Assembly (NCBI GenBank): GCA_020744425.1
Contig: JAGMUV010000020.1
Location: 496,001-560,000, forward strand
Source of the DNA: Dactylonectria macrodidyma
Lineage: Eukaryota; Ascomycota; Sordariomycetes; Hypocreales; Nectriaceae
Direction: 5' to 3'
Length of the DNA: 64,000 bases
The notes below the pieces were generated by a model. It was not told where the DNA came from. It saw nothing but the letters and a program-made list of their open reading frames with translations, and did not search any database. Below, one piece after another: positions 21,322 to 34,743 of the stretch. The first letter of the stretch is position 1. Every line of letters begins with the position of its first letter. A program made the translations under genes and the position numbers.

Positions 21322-22178
21322 ATGTATCATTACGCGGGACTCGTCGGCATCCTGCTCGGCGCCTTAGTCGCTGGCGTGCGGTCCGAGGCGTCGTTCGTCA
21401 TGCCACCGCCCGGCGGCCCGGCCTACAACTACCAGGACAACCCAGAGTACAAGGTTGGCAAGACGATCAATGTGGAATGGACGTCGGATCTCTCGAGTAT
21501 GGATCTTGTCATCTGGCAGCAGTATCCCGCTGCGATCGGCCAGGGGTTTGTGAGACTAGTTGGTATGCTGGGATGCTTCAACACATGCTCTCTGGAGAGG
21601 TGCTGATTTGAGATGCAGACCACACAACTCGACTTTCCATCGACTGGGAAGTCAGCCTCGAGGGCTTCTCGACCAATGTCTCCAAGGGCGAGCAGGTCAT
21701 CCTCTACATGGGCATGTACGAAACCGGAGACACCAACCTCTCCGCGACAAGCCATTACTTCAACGTCTCCGTGCCAGAAGACGTCACGACAACAACCGCG
21801 GCGACGACATCAGCGACGGCAACAGGAACAGGAACATCTACCTCCGACGCATCGGCGACGACAACAGGCTCCGAAACAACATCAGCTTCATCAGAACCGA
21901 CCAGCGACGACTCGGGCCTATCGACGGGCGCCGTCGCGGGCATCGGCGTCGGGTCGGCCGTCGTAGGCATTGCCGCTCTCGCTGGCTTGGGTTTCTTCTT
22001 CTGGAAACGGCATCGCAGGGGCGCCGCCGGTGGACAATACACGCAGAGTCAACAATCTCCGCCACCGGACGAGATCAAGACGCACGAGCTGGCGTCGTCG
22101 GGATGGAACCATGCGCCGCCACAGAGGCCGGTAACAGGGCCGGTAACGGGGCCGACGGGACTATACGAGGCGCCGTAG
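21322..22178 (+). CDS. Single-pass surface protein with Ser/Thr-rich stalk
   Basis: Exons 21322..21562 and 21619..22178 (56-base intron, GTATGC donor) give 266 residues. A signal peptide (MYHYAGLVGILLGALVAGVRS) is followed by an extracellular domain of about 120 residues with NPEYKVGKTINVEWTSD and DHTTRLSIDWEV. Then comes a Thr/Ser stalk of about 60 residues that is surely O-glycosylated, a transmembrane helix (GAVAGIGVGSAVVGIAALAG) followed by basic stop-transfer residues WKRHRRG, and a short proline-rich cytosolic tail. This layout is common to fungal wall-stress-sensor-like or adhesion proteins. No WSC cysteine pattern is present, so it is not a Wsc sensor. The extracellular domain is widespread in ascomycetes without a defined role. 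Confidence 0.8.
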
Positions 22179-24996
22179 TAAACATGAAGGAATGGTGATG
22201 TAGGGAAGAGCAGGAGCAGCGAACAGGACAATTTGTCATGTTGGCTATAAGGGATATACGCGCATAGAGCAAGGGAGAGACAGACCAGGTGGTCGTCCTT
22301 AATCCCCAATGGCATCGCGAGCGGTGAATGGTGTCGGTCGGCGCACAATTCGAATTAACAAGTGTTTAGATACCCCTCCAAATTAATTCATCTTTGACCA
22401 AGTGATTTCCGATTGAGCTGACATGTCAAGCTTGACGCCGTACACGCATCGTCCATGCCACCCGAGGACCGACATACCCACGAGTCTAACGAGAAAACGC
22501 CTTTTCGGCTGAGGCGATGCCGCGACTGGTGTAATAGACACCGTCAGCTGAAACTTAGACGAGGAACTTTACTCAATTGATTGCTGGCCCTCTCCGCGTC
22601 TCAATGAACCCGACGATGTCTCCCGCCTCCGCGCATCGCCCAGCCTCAATATGCTACCGAGACATCGCTACAGCATACGGGCAGCAAACCTCGAAAGCAA
22701 TTGGCAACAATTCGAATTGCAGTGTCATCAGCGTAGCCTGCTTCGCGTTTTCCCGCGCGGCTATGCAGCCTTGATTGCGGCTGAGAAAGATGGCGTTTCT
22801 GTTGTTCAACTCTGGATGCACATGTTTAGTCGCAAGTGTGTCTTAGCTTGAGGCTGCTGCGTCAACGCGCAGCATCTCAACACCGTCGACTGCTGTTGGA
22901 TGCCATGGCACTACTGAACCTCAACTTACAAGAAGTATCCGTCATTACTTGTGTCGATCCTCTGACTTCGTAGCAAGACGGTGTCGCTTCACCTAGGACA
23001 ACCTACACCAAAGTTGCAAAACTAGAAGCCGCTGCCAACACTTCGTGGCCTATGTATCGGTCAGCTTAGCACAATAATTATACTTGGGAAGCGATGAGGT
23101 ACCTTGGCCACACTCTTCCTTGACTTGTGCTTGTCGGTACAAATCGATGTCGCGTTTGTCCATCCAGAACCGTCATTGGTTCCACAACTGCAACTGTTCT
23201 ATCAGTCAAGAGATCATGCTCGTGGAATTTTAGAACGCAATGTTCGATCCGTCTTCAAATATATCATCTGAATATTCCCAAGCCGAGTGACCACGAAGCT
23301 TGATCGATCATCCAATACACTAAAGCACACCGCCCGCCAAGCCAGTCCCTCCCTATCAAGGGCTCTCGGACTTTATTATATCCACTCGCTTCATTCCACC
23401 GCGGAGCATTTTCTCTCTGGAGAGTTCCCCAATTCGACTATATCGTTCCCGTCTTCCTTCCACTGCGGCCTTGGCTTTCACACCGAGCGCTGAGATGTCC
23501 TCCTGCTCAACTCGGTCGAGGACTTGGATGATCGATTGTAGGCGTATGGTGGATAGGAGTGCTGCTTCTTCGGACTTTCAAACTTGCGCGGTATTATGTC
23601 TGCGCGGTCTTATGTGAGCCAGTGCAAAAACGATAAGGGCTTTTGCACAGCTTTTATTATCAGGCTAGGCACTCACAACTCAGGGGCCAGGACGCCACCA
23701 TCAGCAGGGCCAGGTCTGTTGACACCTGGTATTTACGACCCAGGCATCCAGTATCATTTCCGACTTCTTCCGCCATCATCTTCACGGTCATTCCAAGCAC
23801 TGGCCAGGTTGAAGGAGCACCTAACATGCGGCTAGGCCGCCGCCACCTCCTAAAGAACAGTGGTAACGCACAAGCTGACTTGTCTTCTGGGCTTCATTGG
23901 CTCTGATCAAGGCAGTTTTAATGCGTGACTCTCCACTCACCGGTCCAGTAAATACGGAAGGATTCCGCCTAAACGTGGACCATTCCACATTTCGCTCAAG
24001 TTTCTACATGCCTCGAGTCTCAACTAGGCATAACCAAATGCAAGATCAACCAAGGTTTCTCAGCAAACAGGGTCAGGTGCCAGGAGAAACGCCATAGACT
24101 AATTGCTCCGCGTGATCCGCGAGGTGGTGAAGGGGCGTGGCATCCTACCATCCAACAGAGCTAATCAGTAGCTTTTCAAGAGTGTCCTGGTCAGAGCCGG
24201 CACACCGTTTCAACCTCCAGGGGGGAGTCTGACTGCCCAGACATATTCTCACTGGTCAGTTAGTTGGTCTGGATGGTCTCGATCACGGTCTAGTCAAGGG
24301 ATGTCTGAACTCTGATCGCGAAGAGGCTGGCTGAAGCATCAAGGCACATCGTCGAACCCTCCAGTCCATCATTCGAGCACTAGCATCCTCGTCCAATTTT
24401 TAAAATGCACCAGAGCGTGTTCGAGCCCGGGAGATCTACACCGGCGTGCGACGGCTAGGATGATTTGTCTTCTGTGACTTGGGATGAGGCGCCAGGGATG
24501 GCTTTCCCCCTTGACGGCAGGAGAGCATCATGGGTGGAGTCTTAGCTTGGCGGAAACCGTAGAAGCACTTGCTCGTAGATTACGGATTAGCCGATGAGCT
24601 CGAGTCTGGATGCGTCAGGGATTCGCTGCGAGAGGGTAATGAAAGAAGAGTGCTTCGGTTGGGATCATGATGGTGTGTACCCACACAGTCCGTGATACGC
24701 CACTACACACTTTTACGAACCGCTACTTATGCAATATGAGCTTCTGCTTTTCGCACCAGGACTGAGATTGAATCTTGTTGTCTGTACCCTCGCCATTCAA
24801 TAAAAAAGTACTTTTGCGGTTGGGGTGTATGGCATTGCCAACGCCGCAAAAGGGGGGTGCGTGGGACATCATAATATGTAGTAGAGGCGACATGCAGCAC
24901 AAAGGTTCGCAAAGCCAATGACAGACCTACTACATCCTCACCCAACGGAGACCGAAGGGGAATTCGCCCTCGAGTTTGCTTAAGGGACAAGGGAAT

Positions 24997-25079
24997 ATAG
25001 CGGCCTGGATTCGAACCAGGAATCTTGCACAGGGCCACACAGGCGATGATCGTGCGTTAATAAATTACGCCACCGCTAC
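24997..25079 (-). tRNA. tRNA-like sequence, possibly a pseudo-tRNA
   Basis: On the minus strand the 5' GTAGCGG pairs with the 3' CCGCTAT to make a 7-bp acceptor stem with one G-U pair. A perfect T arm (CCTGG, TTCGAAT, CCAGG) with a canonical B box precedes the acceptor. A GCGT/ACGC D stem can form, but its loop lacks the usual GG. I could not fold a clean anticodon arm, so no isotype is given. Confidence 0.35.
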
Positions 25080-27650
25080 ATCCCTTGTTGGAGAGATGAG
25101 CTGATGTCCTGGGTCAAGTGTTTGTTATTTATTGTATATCAAGGAAGGTAAGGGACGAGGTTGGTGGTATGGCGATGAGTGATCCTTCCTTCGTGGTGTC
25201 TTGATGTGGTGTACTCGTGTGGCGTCGTGGCGGGGCGTCGAGGAGTTGTGGCGTCGCCGTTCCAGCCACATGTGCCGGGCTTTGGTGCAACCCAACACAT
25301 GCCTTTCGAAGACTTCTCGCCGTGCTGCGCTGAAGCAAATGATCAATCCGGGATAATTAGAATATATATAAAGGGTATGAGGGAAATGATGAGTGATTTT
25401 TGAAAACAGTTGATCGGAAATTGTAGGGCATGGGTTCCGGAATATCCCACAGCCACGCCCATCTCGACACCGCCAGATCACATGATCTGAGCGATGACGA
25501 AGCGGAAAAGGGTCGTGTGCGGCTCTAGGGTAGGGTCATCCGAATTATCACAATGACGGATTCTTTGACGAAGATGCATTGAGACGTGAGCGAAACTCGT
25601 AATTTCCTTTTATTCAAATGCTGTACTTTAATTTCTTGGTTGAGTGACTTGATTTGAAATAGAAGTTACCTAAGCAACCGAACCGAGGAGACATGACTGA
25701 GCGCTGAATTGTCCCTACCCAACAGCCACCCTCTCGCTCACGACACAACACTTTGACACACCACGCACTTACACAAGCTTACAACCATTAGAGTTATGGG
25801 CTTGCGAAGAGCTTCGTATCTGTTCAGCGTTCAGCTAGCTCCACATCGACAAGCTAGAGGGCCGCGGGGGATCCGACGCTTTGCATCCAAGCGCCCAACA
25901 TTGCTAGCTTTCCTGGATGACTTAGATCGATCCGTGGGGATCCGTGAGAGGTAATGAGACTATTTTCTAGCGAAATCCCCCTGGACCCAGCGATACGGGA
26001 ACGTCCGGGCTGTTGTGCCTGAGTCAGCGGCATCTTTGATGGTGGACAGTCTCCGCTCCATGTGTTATCCATGGGGTATGCCGCGTGTTGGGGAAGCAAC
26101 CTTGACTCCCTTGCTCGACCGTCCCCGACACGTAAATCACATTACAGAGCACGTTGAGTCAGCTGCAACTACGAGAAGCCTGATTGAGACATGGTAAATC
26201 GAACGACAGGCAAGTGAGATGTAGAGATTGACAAATGCGCCCGCCGTGACTGTGTACGACCATGTCGAAAGGAATGGTCAAAACACATCTCTCCATTTCC
26301 CCGAAAGCCACAAGCACCGCGGTTTTGCTACCGGTCCATGTGCTGAGCTCTTGTTTGAAAAATCGCGTCAGGAGCGCAGCAATGGTCCGTTCTCGACAAC
26401 AGCCCTGCTTCACGCCAAGACGTCGAGGAACCCAACCTGCTGATTCCCCGTTCGACACTGTTGCTATCACGCAGCCAAGCCCTATCTTATGAGGAGAGCG
26501 CCAATCTCAACAGAATCTGCGCAGATTACGCTCCCTGTCGTGCGAAAAGAAAAACAAAAAAAGCCGGGGCGTAAGTGATATCCCCATATAAAATAAAGTA
26601 CGCGTGCAGCGAGATTCGACAGATTTCCCCCTCTTTTCCCCAAGCCCTGGTTTCCCCGCCAGTGGAGGGGCATGGGGGATTCCCTCCCATACAGGGGGCG
26701 GAGAGGGAGGGGGGGAAACGAGGGAAGGAGATGTGTCTCCATTGCTGTGGGGGGACCCGGTTCGCCACCGTCTTGACCGCTCGCCGCCCCCTTGACCGCT
26801 TCGTCTGTGCAGTGCATAGTCTGTAGAGCCGGAGATGTTACTTCTGGAGTCCGAACCAAGGACGCACTTACCCCATCGCCACGTTTACTGTGTACGTGGG
26901 GCTGCGAAAACGGGGGAGTGAGGAGGTTGACGGCTTTTTCCTCATGCTAAAGTGCTTGGCAAGTTGGGGTCTGGACTGGAGCATAGTTGTCGCTTAGGAT
27001 GGTTGGCTGTCGAGATGATGCGTCAAATACACCCATGAGATGAACCTACATGTGGCGAATAGTGTCGATCGAATGGTGTCATTACTGTGACTCTGCTGAT
27101 GAAGCGGAAATCTGACCTGAGAGTAATGTAAATACGTACATACACATCTCACGGACAAGCACGTGGCCCCAACGCATGAAACACTGCAATATGCCCAATG
27201 GGGGGACCTGGGCCATGCTCCATCTCGCGAGGGTACCATAGTATGTGCGAGTTGCATCTCCCCGCTCAAATCTGCCATCTTAACGAGCCAAGGTTGTGTG
27301 CCCCGTCGAAGCGTCATCCCCCGCATTTGCGTTACCTTTCAGCTGTGCTGCCATGTCCCGAAATCCCCCGGATCTGCCCCCCAAGCCTGGGCCGTCTGTT
27401 CGTTAGATACGGGGCGTGGTTATTACTAGTGCTGTCTGCCTTGTGGTACGTGGTAGCAGCTTGTTGATAAGGATTAGCTGGGCGCTGCTACGAATCATTC
27501 CGACGTTGGAAACATGTTGACCCGGGTTGTTACGACTCATGTTCCTCCCCTCCAACATGGGGATTTTCTTGGCAACCAGTTTCCGCTCCCCAAAAAAAAC
27601 CACATCTTCAACTCCCGAATAGTAAAAACGTCCGATGTTAGCGCGACCGG

Positions 27651-27696
27651 GGGAGAGAAGAGAGAGGAGGAGAGGAGGAGAGGAGGAGGAGAAGCA
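27651..27696. repeat. Purine-only GAG/GGA tract
   Basis: About 45 bases of almost pure purines in GAGAG and GGA steps. It is low-complexity DNA inside the gene-free stretch. Confidence 0.7.
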
Positions 27697-27999
27697 GTGA
27701 GACGGAAGATGCAGGGAAATGACGCAGAAGGCTTTGGCCAAGGCGCCATGTGGCCTGGTCGCGTCTTAGCCTGAATCATGTTCGAGCGCCAGGCATTCTG
27801 ATTGACTGGTTTAGTCGAAAAGGACGGAGCGCCAAGGTGAAGACCAAGGTTGGTTTGGGTTGCCCACCAACATAGCGGCCGCTTGCGAGAGCGAAGGGAG
27901 AGGCTGGTTGGTTCGGCATTAGGCGAGTTTGGCAAGCCCAGCAAGCCAAATAAGCTCGACTTAAGGTTGGCTGGATCCGTTTCCAAAGGATTCCAGGCC

Positions 28000-28270
28000 T
28001 TCGTGGAACCCTTCCAGACCCTCTTAGGCCCAGTCAGATGCTTCCTCGAACTAGCCCCACCCAGTAAGGTCTACTAGTCCTTAACCCTGCTGGATGCATC
28101 CTTGACCTGGTTAGACGCTTCCTTGACCTTGTTAGTCCCCCTCGCTGACCTTGTTGGAACCCCGTTAGATGCCTCTCAGCCCCTCCTGGATCCCTCCCTC
28201 AGGCCATTCCTAGATCCCTCCACTCGACCCTCTCACATCCCTCCCCGACCCTCCCCCGCTGCGACTCCAT
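28000..28270. repeat. Degenerate pyrimidine-rich minisatellite
   Basis: Imperfect units of about 20-25 bases built on CTTCCTTGACCTTGTTAG and CTGGATCCCTCC follow each other. They account for the long antisense ORFs in this stretch. Confidence 0.5.
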
Positions 28271-28527
28271 GCGGGGAAGATCAACCGTCCCCTGAGACGG
28301 TGGTCCAATCATCACCGTCTCGGTAGTTGAGACCTTCCTGTCCAGGCCTAGCCAGTGCGGGGAGGAGGGATCTGGCTCGCGGCCTAATCTCCATGCAACA
28401 CTGCAAACCCCAGGTTCCGTTCGTTCGTTTGCCTTTTCTTCCCCATAAGCAACATCGTCCAACAACAAGCGGATGGTCTGTGACCCGAGAAGTCCTCGTC
28501 TTGGCTCGACACGAGGAATGGCGCACA

Positions 28528-28575
28528 CACACTAACACACATCTCACACTGTCACACACACACACACAGACGCAC
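28528..28575. repeat. CA-rich microsatellite
   Basis: CACA runs interrupted by TAA, TCT and GT. No coding role is seen. Confidence 0.75.
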
Positions 28576-29016
28576 ACGGCATCACGCATGGCGCGGAGAG
28601 GCCGGGCCCTGGGATAGGCTGTCCAGCCTTCCATTTGCTGCACCAGTGTCAAGCGCGTTTTTGTCATCCTGCATAAGCTCGCACAGCCTTGTCGTGGGGA
28701 GGATGACGATGGCTCGTCCGGTCGGGACTGATCGGAGGCATGGGGGTTTGCCCGACTACTACGTACGTTTGGACCACAGGCGAGGGTTGTATCCGCTTGC
28801 CACTGGCCTATGCGTTTTAGTAAATGCGGAGGCGCCAACTAACGACGACCTGCGGGCGCTGCCTCCTCGTGTCAGGGAATATATAAGTCCTTTGGCCATC
28901 CCGCAATACTTCGTTTCTTCTCCTCAGCAGGTCAAGACGCCGCAGTTTGGTCGCGCATTCATCGTCAGCTCTCAGCTTCAACATCTACTTGTCTTCTCCC
29001 TTCCCTCACCTTCATC

Positions 29017-30685
29017 ATGGATCTGTCCAAGGTCCAGTCCGAGCCTCAGATCTTCCAGGATGAGAATTCTGAGAAGCCTGTCCCCATTGTCGAAAAGGTC
29101 GACTACTCGGGTGCTCACGAGAAGACTGACCCCAAGGAGATTGCTCTTGTCAAGAAGCTAGATCGATGGATCATGGTGAGCTTCCTTTTTGCCTTGGGCA
29201 TCTGGATGTTTGCTAACTGACCATGACAGCCCATGCTCTGGAGCATGTACTGGCTCAACTATCTTGATCGAAATGCCATTGCCCTGGCCCGTTTGAATGA
29301 TCTCGAGGAGGATCTTAAGCTCAAGGGCACAGGTATGTTACAGTTCTAGCCACCCTGTCTCGTGACACCTACTGACGGCACTTGACTTGCAGAATATCAG
29401 ACCTGTGTTTCCATCCTCTTCGTCGGCTACATCCTCGGCCAGATCCCCTCCAACATGTTCCTCACCCGCACCCGCCCCAGTCGCTACATGGTAAGTCAAA
29501 CATATCAGCGACAATATTCGGACAATAGACTAAAACATGGGATAACAGGGCACCATGATGATGCTTTGGGCCGTCGTGAGCGCGCTCACTGCTGTCTCCA
29601 AGGACTTCAAGGGTCTCCTGCTCACTCGCTTCTTCCTGGGTCTCACCGAAGCTCCCTACTACCCCGGCGCCGTCTACATCCTCTCCATCTTCTACACTCG
29701 CAAGGAGGTCGCTACCCGCATCGCGATTCTATATACCGGCAACATCTTGGCCACTGCCTTTGCAGGCCTCATTGCGGCTGGCATCTTCCACGGCATGGAC
29801 GACCTGGCCGGCCTCGCTGGCTGGAAGTGGCTCTTCATCCTCCAGGGCGCTGTCACCTTTGTTATTGCTGTTATTGGCTTCTTCTTGCTTCCCGACTTCC
29901 CCCAGACCACCTGGTGGTTGACCCCGGCCGAGCGAGATCTCGCCTACAACCGCATGGAGCTTGACACCGTCGATAACAAGGGTGAGACGAGCACCACCGA
30001 GGGTCTCAAGCAGGCCGCCAAGGACCCTATTGTCTGGATCTTCTGCGCTATGGCCCACATGCATCTCGCTGCCAACGGATTCAAGAACTTTGTACACATC
30101 CCATTATCTTCTACCCTGAAGTTCTTTGACTAATTATGAATTTCGCAGTTCCCCACCGTCGTCAAGACTCTCGGCTTCAACACCACCATAACTCTCGTGC
30201 TCACCTGTCCTCCCTACCTCGTTGCCGGCGCCATCACCATTCTCGTCTCCTGGTCGTCTGGTAAGATGAACGAGCGAACGTGGCACATCACCATCTCCAA
30301 GGCCGTCGCAGTCATTGGTTTCGTGTCAGCAGCCGCAACCTTGAACACTGCCGGTCGCTACGCCTCAATGGTTGTCTTCACTATTGGCACATACGGAGTC
30401 AATAGTCTGATTCTGGGTTGGTGCGCCAGCGTCTGCGGTCAGACCAAGGAGAAGAAGGCCGTCGCCATCAGCATGGTCACCATGATCATGAACATCAGCT
30501 TCATCTGGACCCCGTATCTGTGGCCCTCAAGCGACGAGCCCCGCTACGCCATCGCCATGGGCAGCAGCGCCGCCTTCAGCATCGCTACCGCTGCTTTGGC
30601 TTGGCTGGTCAAGATTCTCATGCTCAGGCGCAACAAGAGACTCCGCGCCAGCGATGATGAGACGACCAACTACTACGTCTACTAA
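29017..30685 (+). CDS. MFS transporter, DAL5/allantoate permease-like (ACS family)
   Basis: Five exons (29017..29175, 29230..29332, 29393..29490, 29549..30091, 30149..30685) give 479 residues. The cytosolic N-terminus ends in KKLDRWIMPML, followed by the family motif YWLNYLDRNAIALARL. Next come GYILGQIPSNMFLTR, a helix 4-5 region RFFLGLTEAPYYPGAVYILS and a large loop with LPDFPQTTWWLTPAERDL. The C-terminal half (CGQTKEKKAVAISMVTMIMNI, EPRYAIAMGSS) is complete, so the protein has about 12 helices. Family members import allantoate, vitamins, dipeptides or other anionic organic compounds. Codon use is biased towards C-ending codons compared with neighbours, which suggests good expression. It is isolated, with no partner enzymes. 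It is complete where the remnant at 1649-2194 is not. Confidence 0.9.
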
Positions 30686-33600
30686 ATTGGCTGCGCCAAC
30701 GCTTGATTTGAAGCGGTGGTGGCGACGTTTTCATGGCTAGTTCTTGAAGTAGTATAGTTATAACGTTAGCACCCAGCTCTTGAGCGAGACACAATTGACT
30801 CCAATTGATATCACCTACCTTTCGTCGTAACGATTTGTGACTTGTAGGGATTTAAAATTCCAAGAAACCGTCAATAAACTTATATTCCGCGTCTGGGTTG
30901 CATCATCTCCTTTATTCTGGCCTTGACTCCTGTTGTTGACATGGATCATGTCGTCTCTTCAAAGAAGGTGGAGAACTGACGGAGAATGAATTCTCCAAGT
31001 TCGTAAAAAGCGGGGTTTCATACCATCCCCCCCAAAAGCCACCTTGGCCATCTCCTCAGTGCTGCGGAGATGACTTTGGGCTAGTCTTGCTAGACTGGCT
31101 TGGCGGGCGGACCTACCGTAACCACTAACGCATATCGGTTTGAACCATTGGCTAAACAAGATCCTTCCGCAATCCACTACGGCGGCTATCGAATTTCGGT
31201 AGTTGCGGGTGTGGCTGGTTTTGCCATGGAAGCGGAGGAGAATGCGGAGAGAACAAAGTCCGTTCTGTGCTGGGGCCGAGGTTCAAAATGAAGATGCGGA
31301 ACCACACCAGCCTTGATTTGATACCACGGACAATACATATTTCTTATCAATAAGACACGGACATACGGCGTAGGAAGCCTTCAGCCTGGGCTAACAATGC
31401 CCTTAAGATGAACCTCGCCTCGTTATTGTTCCCAGGTCCTGCGATATGAAGACAGATGGTGTGCTTTTACAGCCTGATTCTCAAGCGCCCATGAATCGAG
31501 CGTGACGAAGAACAACGGGCCGACTTATGAACTCGCATTAAACACGAACTCTCCGACTCCCTGCGCTTATTAGGCCCGCTACCGGTACACGACGCAATGA
31601 ACATGCCAATCGACCTTGGGTCATCTGGCCTCGGGAACGAGTTGAAAAGGGGTTTCAGCTGCGATAGAAACAGAATCTAAATGGCAATCATTAAAGTATT
31701 GATGTCTAGATCAAAACCTGCAGGGCAATCCAACCACAGCTACTGAGTTGACCAAGCATCATCCGATATCGCAAACGGGCCGAAAGAGGTTTATCCCTCC
31801 GATAGGAATAAAGTCGACAAGGCGTCTCGTCTGTAAGAGAGGTTAATTTCTAGGCGCAATGATGTAGGAGAATACCGCAGCACCTGACAAAACCGAGAAC
31901 CTGATGCAGGATGTGCCCTGGCCTTACCTTCAATTGTTCCTTGCCTTCGCCTCCAACATACGCCTGGCCATATTACCATTAGTTCTTCGATTACCTTGGA
32001 CACCGTCGACATCTCCCGGATTTGGGTATTCAACCTTTGTTAGAACCCTCCGGCGCGTAACTCGAGGCATGGAAGTGCTTCTTGCGGTAGCGACAATGCA
32101 GAGTTGTGGACAGGACAACAATACTCGGGGTCACTGCGATCAGACCGACGACGAGGTCCAAAGCACATATCTTCTCGCATCGTCTCAAGAGAATGTTACC
32201 TACGTTAGATTGGATTTCCAAGAAGAGCTTCCCGAAATGACCGAAATAACCCGCTCAACTCGAACGGGGAGCCAGAGCAAAGTTACCTCAAGGCTCGGTT
32301 GATATCTTTGGGGTGGTATTTCCGATGCTTTGCAGGTGTGTTACTCCTATTCATCTGCATGACCAACGTGTTGTGTGCTGACTCGAAATGTCTAGCGCTC
32401 GTATTAAGGTTCAGAGATGACAATTTGACAGCATGCTCCCATGTTGCGGCACTCAATTAACGGTTTTCCACTCAATCCCAACATCACTGCTGATGGTGTC
32501 CCATCTTGAATCATTGAGCAACTTTGGGCAGCAAAACCGTCTTTGGCACACTAATCTGGGGGAAACCCTAGCTGCTTGCCGTGGCAACCCTAGTACTGAT
32601 CCGAACCTGGGTGCTTGGTCAGTTCGGTGACCGAGCCCTCCGCCGGCCCATGCAAAGAGTTCTGAGTAGAGCAGTATTCTACTATCGTACATGTCCTTGG
32701 ACTCGGAAATTGCGACTGAATATGAGCTAAGGCTTGGAGAGGGTCTATTTCGATGTGATGACAGCGCTCCATTGACTGAACAGAAAGTGGCAGCAGATTT
32801 CCCTTGATCAAACAGTGTATAGTCCTAGAGGCGCAAACGCTACTGTTCAAATACCACAAAGAGACATGTGAAATTGGTCGAATCCCAGTTATATCTCTAC
32901 TGCTAGCAGGTTTTAGTGGGAAGCCTACCTCACCAACGGTTTTCGGACACCCATGCCACACAACTCTACCGACCGAGATCTCGGCGGACCCAATGGAACG
33001 GCAATAGAGGTACCAGACCGGCCGTTACGGTTTACTCCTGCGGTTTTACGCGACAATTTGTTCTTTATCGAGTTACTTACTATCCCAGAGTTGCATATCT
33101 GAAATTGACGCCAATATCTCAGAAGTGGACATTGTGTCGGGGCTGAGGGCCCCACTAGCTAGAGAAACCTGGGTTCTTAATTGGCCAGCAGATCTGAGTA
33201 TCAGTCTTGATAAGGCTATCGATAAGGATAACAGGAGCTGATCTGAGATAAAAGCGGAGACTACTTGGATAGAGAGAGCAATCAATCACCTTCTTGCCCA
33301 CCTTTAATTTTGAGCTTTAGAATTTGTTTTTGATGTCATTATAATGAGAACTGTCTGGTTAACTGAAATATCTGGTTTATTTCTAACTAGCTTCTTGGTT
33401 GCAGCTCTGGCCCTCCTTTTATCTGCTTTGTTTGGCGAGTCTTGTCTAACCTTGCTCCGCTACACGTCCCGCCTACCCTGTAGCATCCGTCACTTCAGGT
33501 GGTGTTCCTCTTGTCCCCCTGCTTAACACAACACCTTCAGTGTGCCATCGATCCCATTCACCGGTCGCAGGACCCGATACACTCATGTCCCGTCACCACA

Positions 33601-34743
33601 GAGATAGACGAAATATTGACGTATTACGGTTCGGCTCAACTACATCATGCGCGTGCTTTGGAACACTCTCGATACTTCCCTCCGCTGCTAAGCAGTTTCT
33701 TGTGAATCCCTTCTGGAACCTTGAAGAACTCCCGCTTAATTCTTTTTGAGTTAACATACAGCAACTCCTGCAACCGGCTAGGTAGTGATGGAGCGCTACG
33801 TAGTCACTGCGTGTGAATGTGTCACCGCTGAGTCGAATTTTATGTTAGGAATTGGTTGTATCACCCGGTTCGGAAACTAGTGCAACTCGAGTGTGGCGGT
33901 TGGGCTCACTGTCCGTGTCATCGTTGTGGCTCATTTTACCCCTTCGTGTGGCAAGCTTGACCTGGCCAAGGCGCTGTGAGAACATGGTAGTAATTTAGTA
34001 TGTTGTGGGGAAGAATTACGCACTTGGCAAACTGAACGAGTTGTGGTAGACCACTATCTTCCGCCTTGAAGACGCTCGACCTACTGGCATGGCATATGGG
34101 CTAACAGCGATTGCCATGCTTGAGAAGCTTGTTGACTTTATGTGGGAGGTTCAAATGCAAGTCTATACGTAGTAGTTCAATTCTCGTATTCCCTTTCTTT
34201 TTTGTTGTTGGGGGAGCCCAGCGTAGCCATGGTTGGTTCCAATCTGGATGGTACGAAGTCACTTTCTGAACACCAATCACACCTCGCAAGAGGCCGCGAG
34301 CTCGGCTATAGCTAAGCCACAGAAAGGATGTGGGATTAATTCTTTGGTCGCCGAAGATCAAGGTACCTTGCCGCTGACCCGTCCCTTCAGCTCCCGTCTT
34401 AGTGGAACCTGTGTCACCCGGCATGAAAAATGTCTCGCGACAGCTGAGGGTGGCGCGTTTGAGCTAGAGCAGCGGTCAAGGACAAGATATTTTGTCTCTT
34501 GAGGTGGGTGGGCGAGGCTAACGACGATGAATAATGGAAGTTGGGGCGCATGTTTTGGAGTCTAAACGAGCTCCTGGCTCAGGACTCTGAAGCACTCACT
34601 GTCTCAGGTTAAGAATAATAAGCATAAGGAACGCATCTCTCTTCCATAGCTTATGGAATATTGCAAACGTCAATCTGCTGAACTAGATCCTAAAAACCCC
34701 CTCGCGGCTTCGCATGTCGACACTGGCGGGCTTACGGCAACAA
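30686..34743. other. 4-kb stretch with no accepted gene
   Basis: ORFs of 60-130 codons occur on both strands (for example 31904..32302 plus and 32961..32590 minus). None shows a domain, signal peptide with mature part, or splice-supported extension. Short hydrophobic stretches on the minus strand near 32100-32200 could be relics of a membrane protein but are too short to name. Confidence 0.4.

Larger units (their letters stand above)
22179..29016. other. 6.8-kb gene-free stretch with low-complexity tracts
   Basis: I accept no protein gene here. Notable items are a tRNA-like sequence (24997..25079), G-rich DNA (26694..26724), a GGA/GAG purine tract (27651..27696), a degenerate pyrimidine-rich repeat (about 28000..28270) and a CA-rich tract (28528..28575). 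ORFs of 80-185 codons overlap these tracts on both strands and reflect composition. The last few hundred bases must hold the promoter of the transporter gene at 29017. Confidence 0.5.

Noticed and set aside
21560..22198. 212-codon Arg-rich plus ORF
   Set aside because: It is a frame shadow of the surface protein exon; the Arg/His composition comes from the Ser/Thr/Ala codons of the real frame.
26482..26859. 125-codon minus ORF
   Set aside because: Open frame reflects the strongly skewed G/C composition; an overlapping frame on the other strand is equally open.
28281..28838. 185-codon minus ORF
   Set aside because: It runs across the CA tract and pyrimidine-rich repeats, has a CVCVCVCD low-complexity core and no domain.
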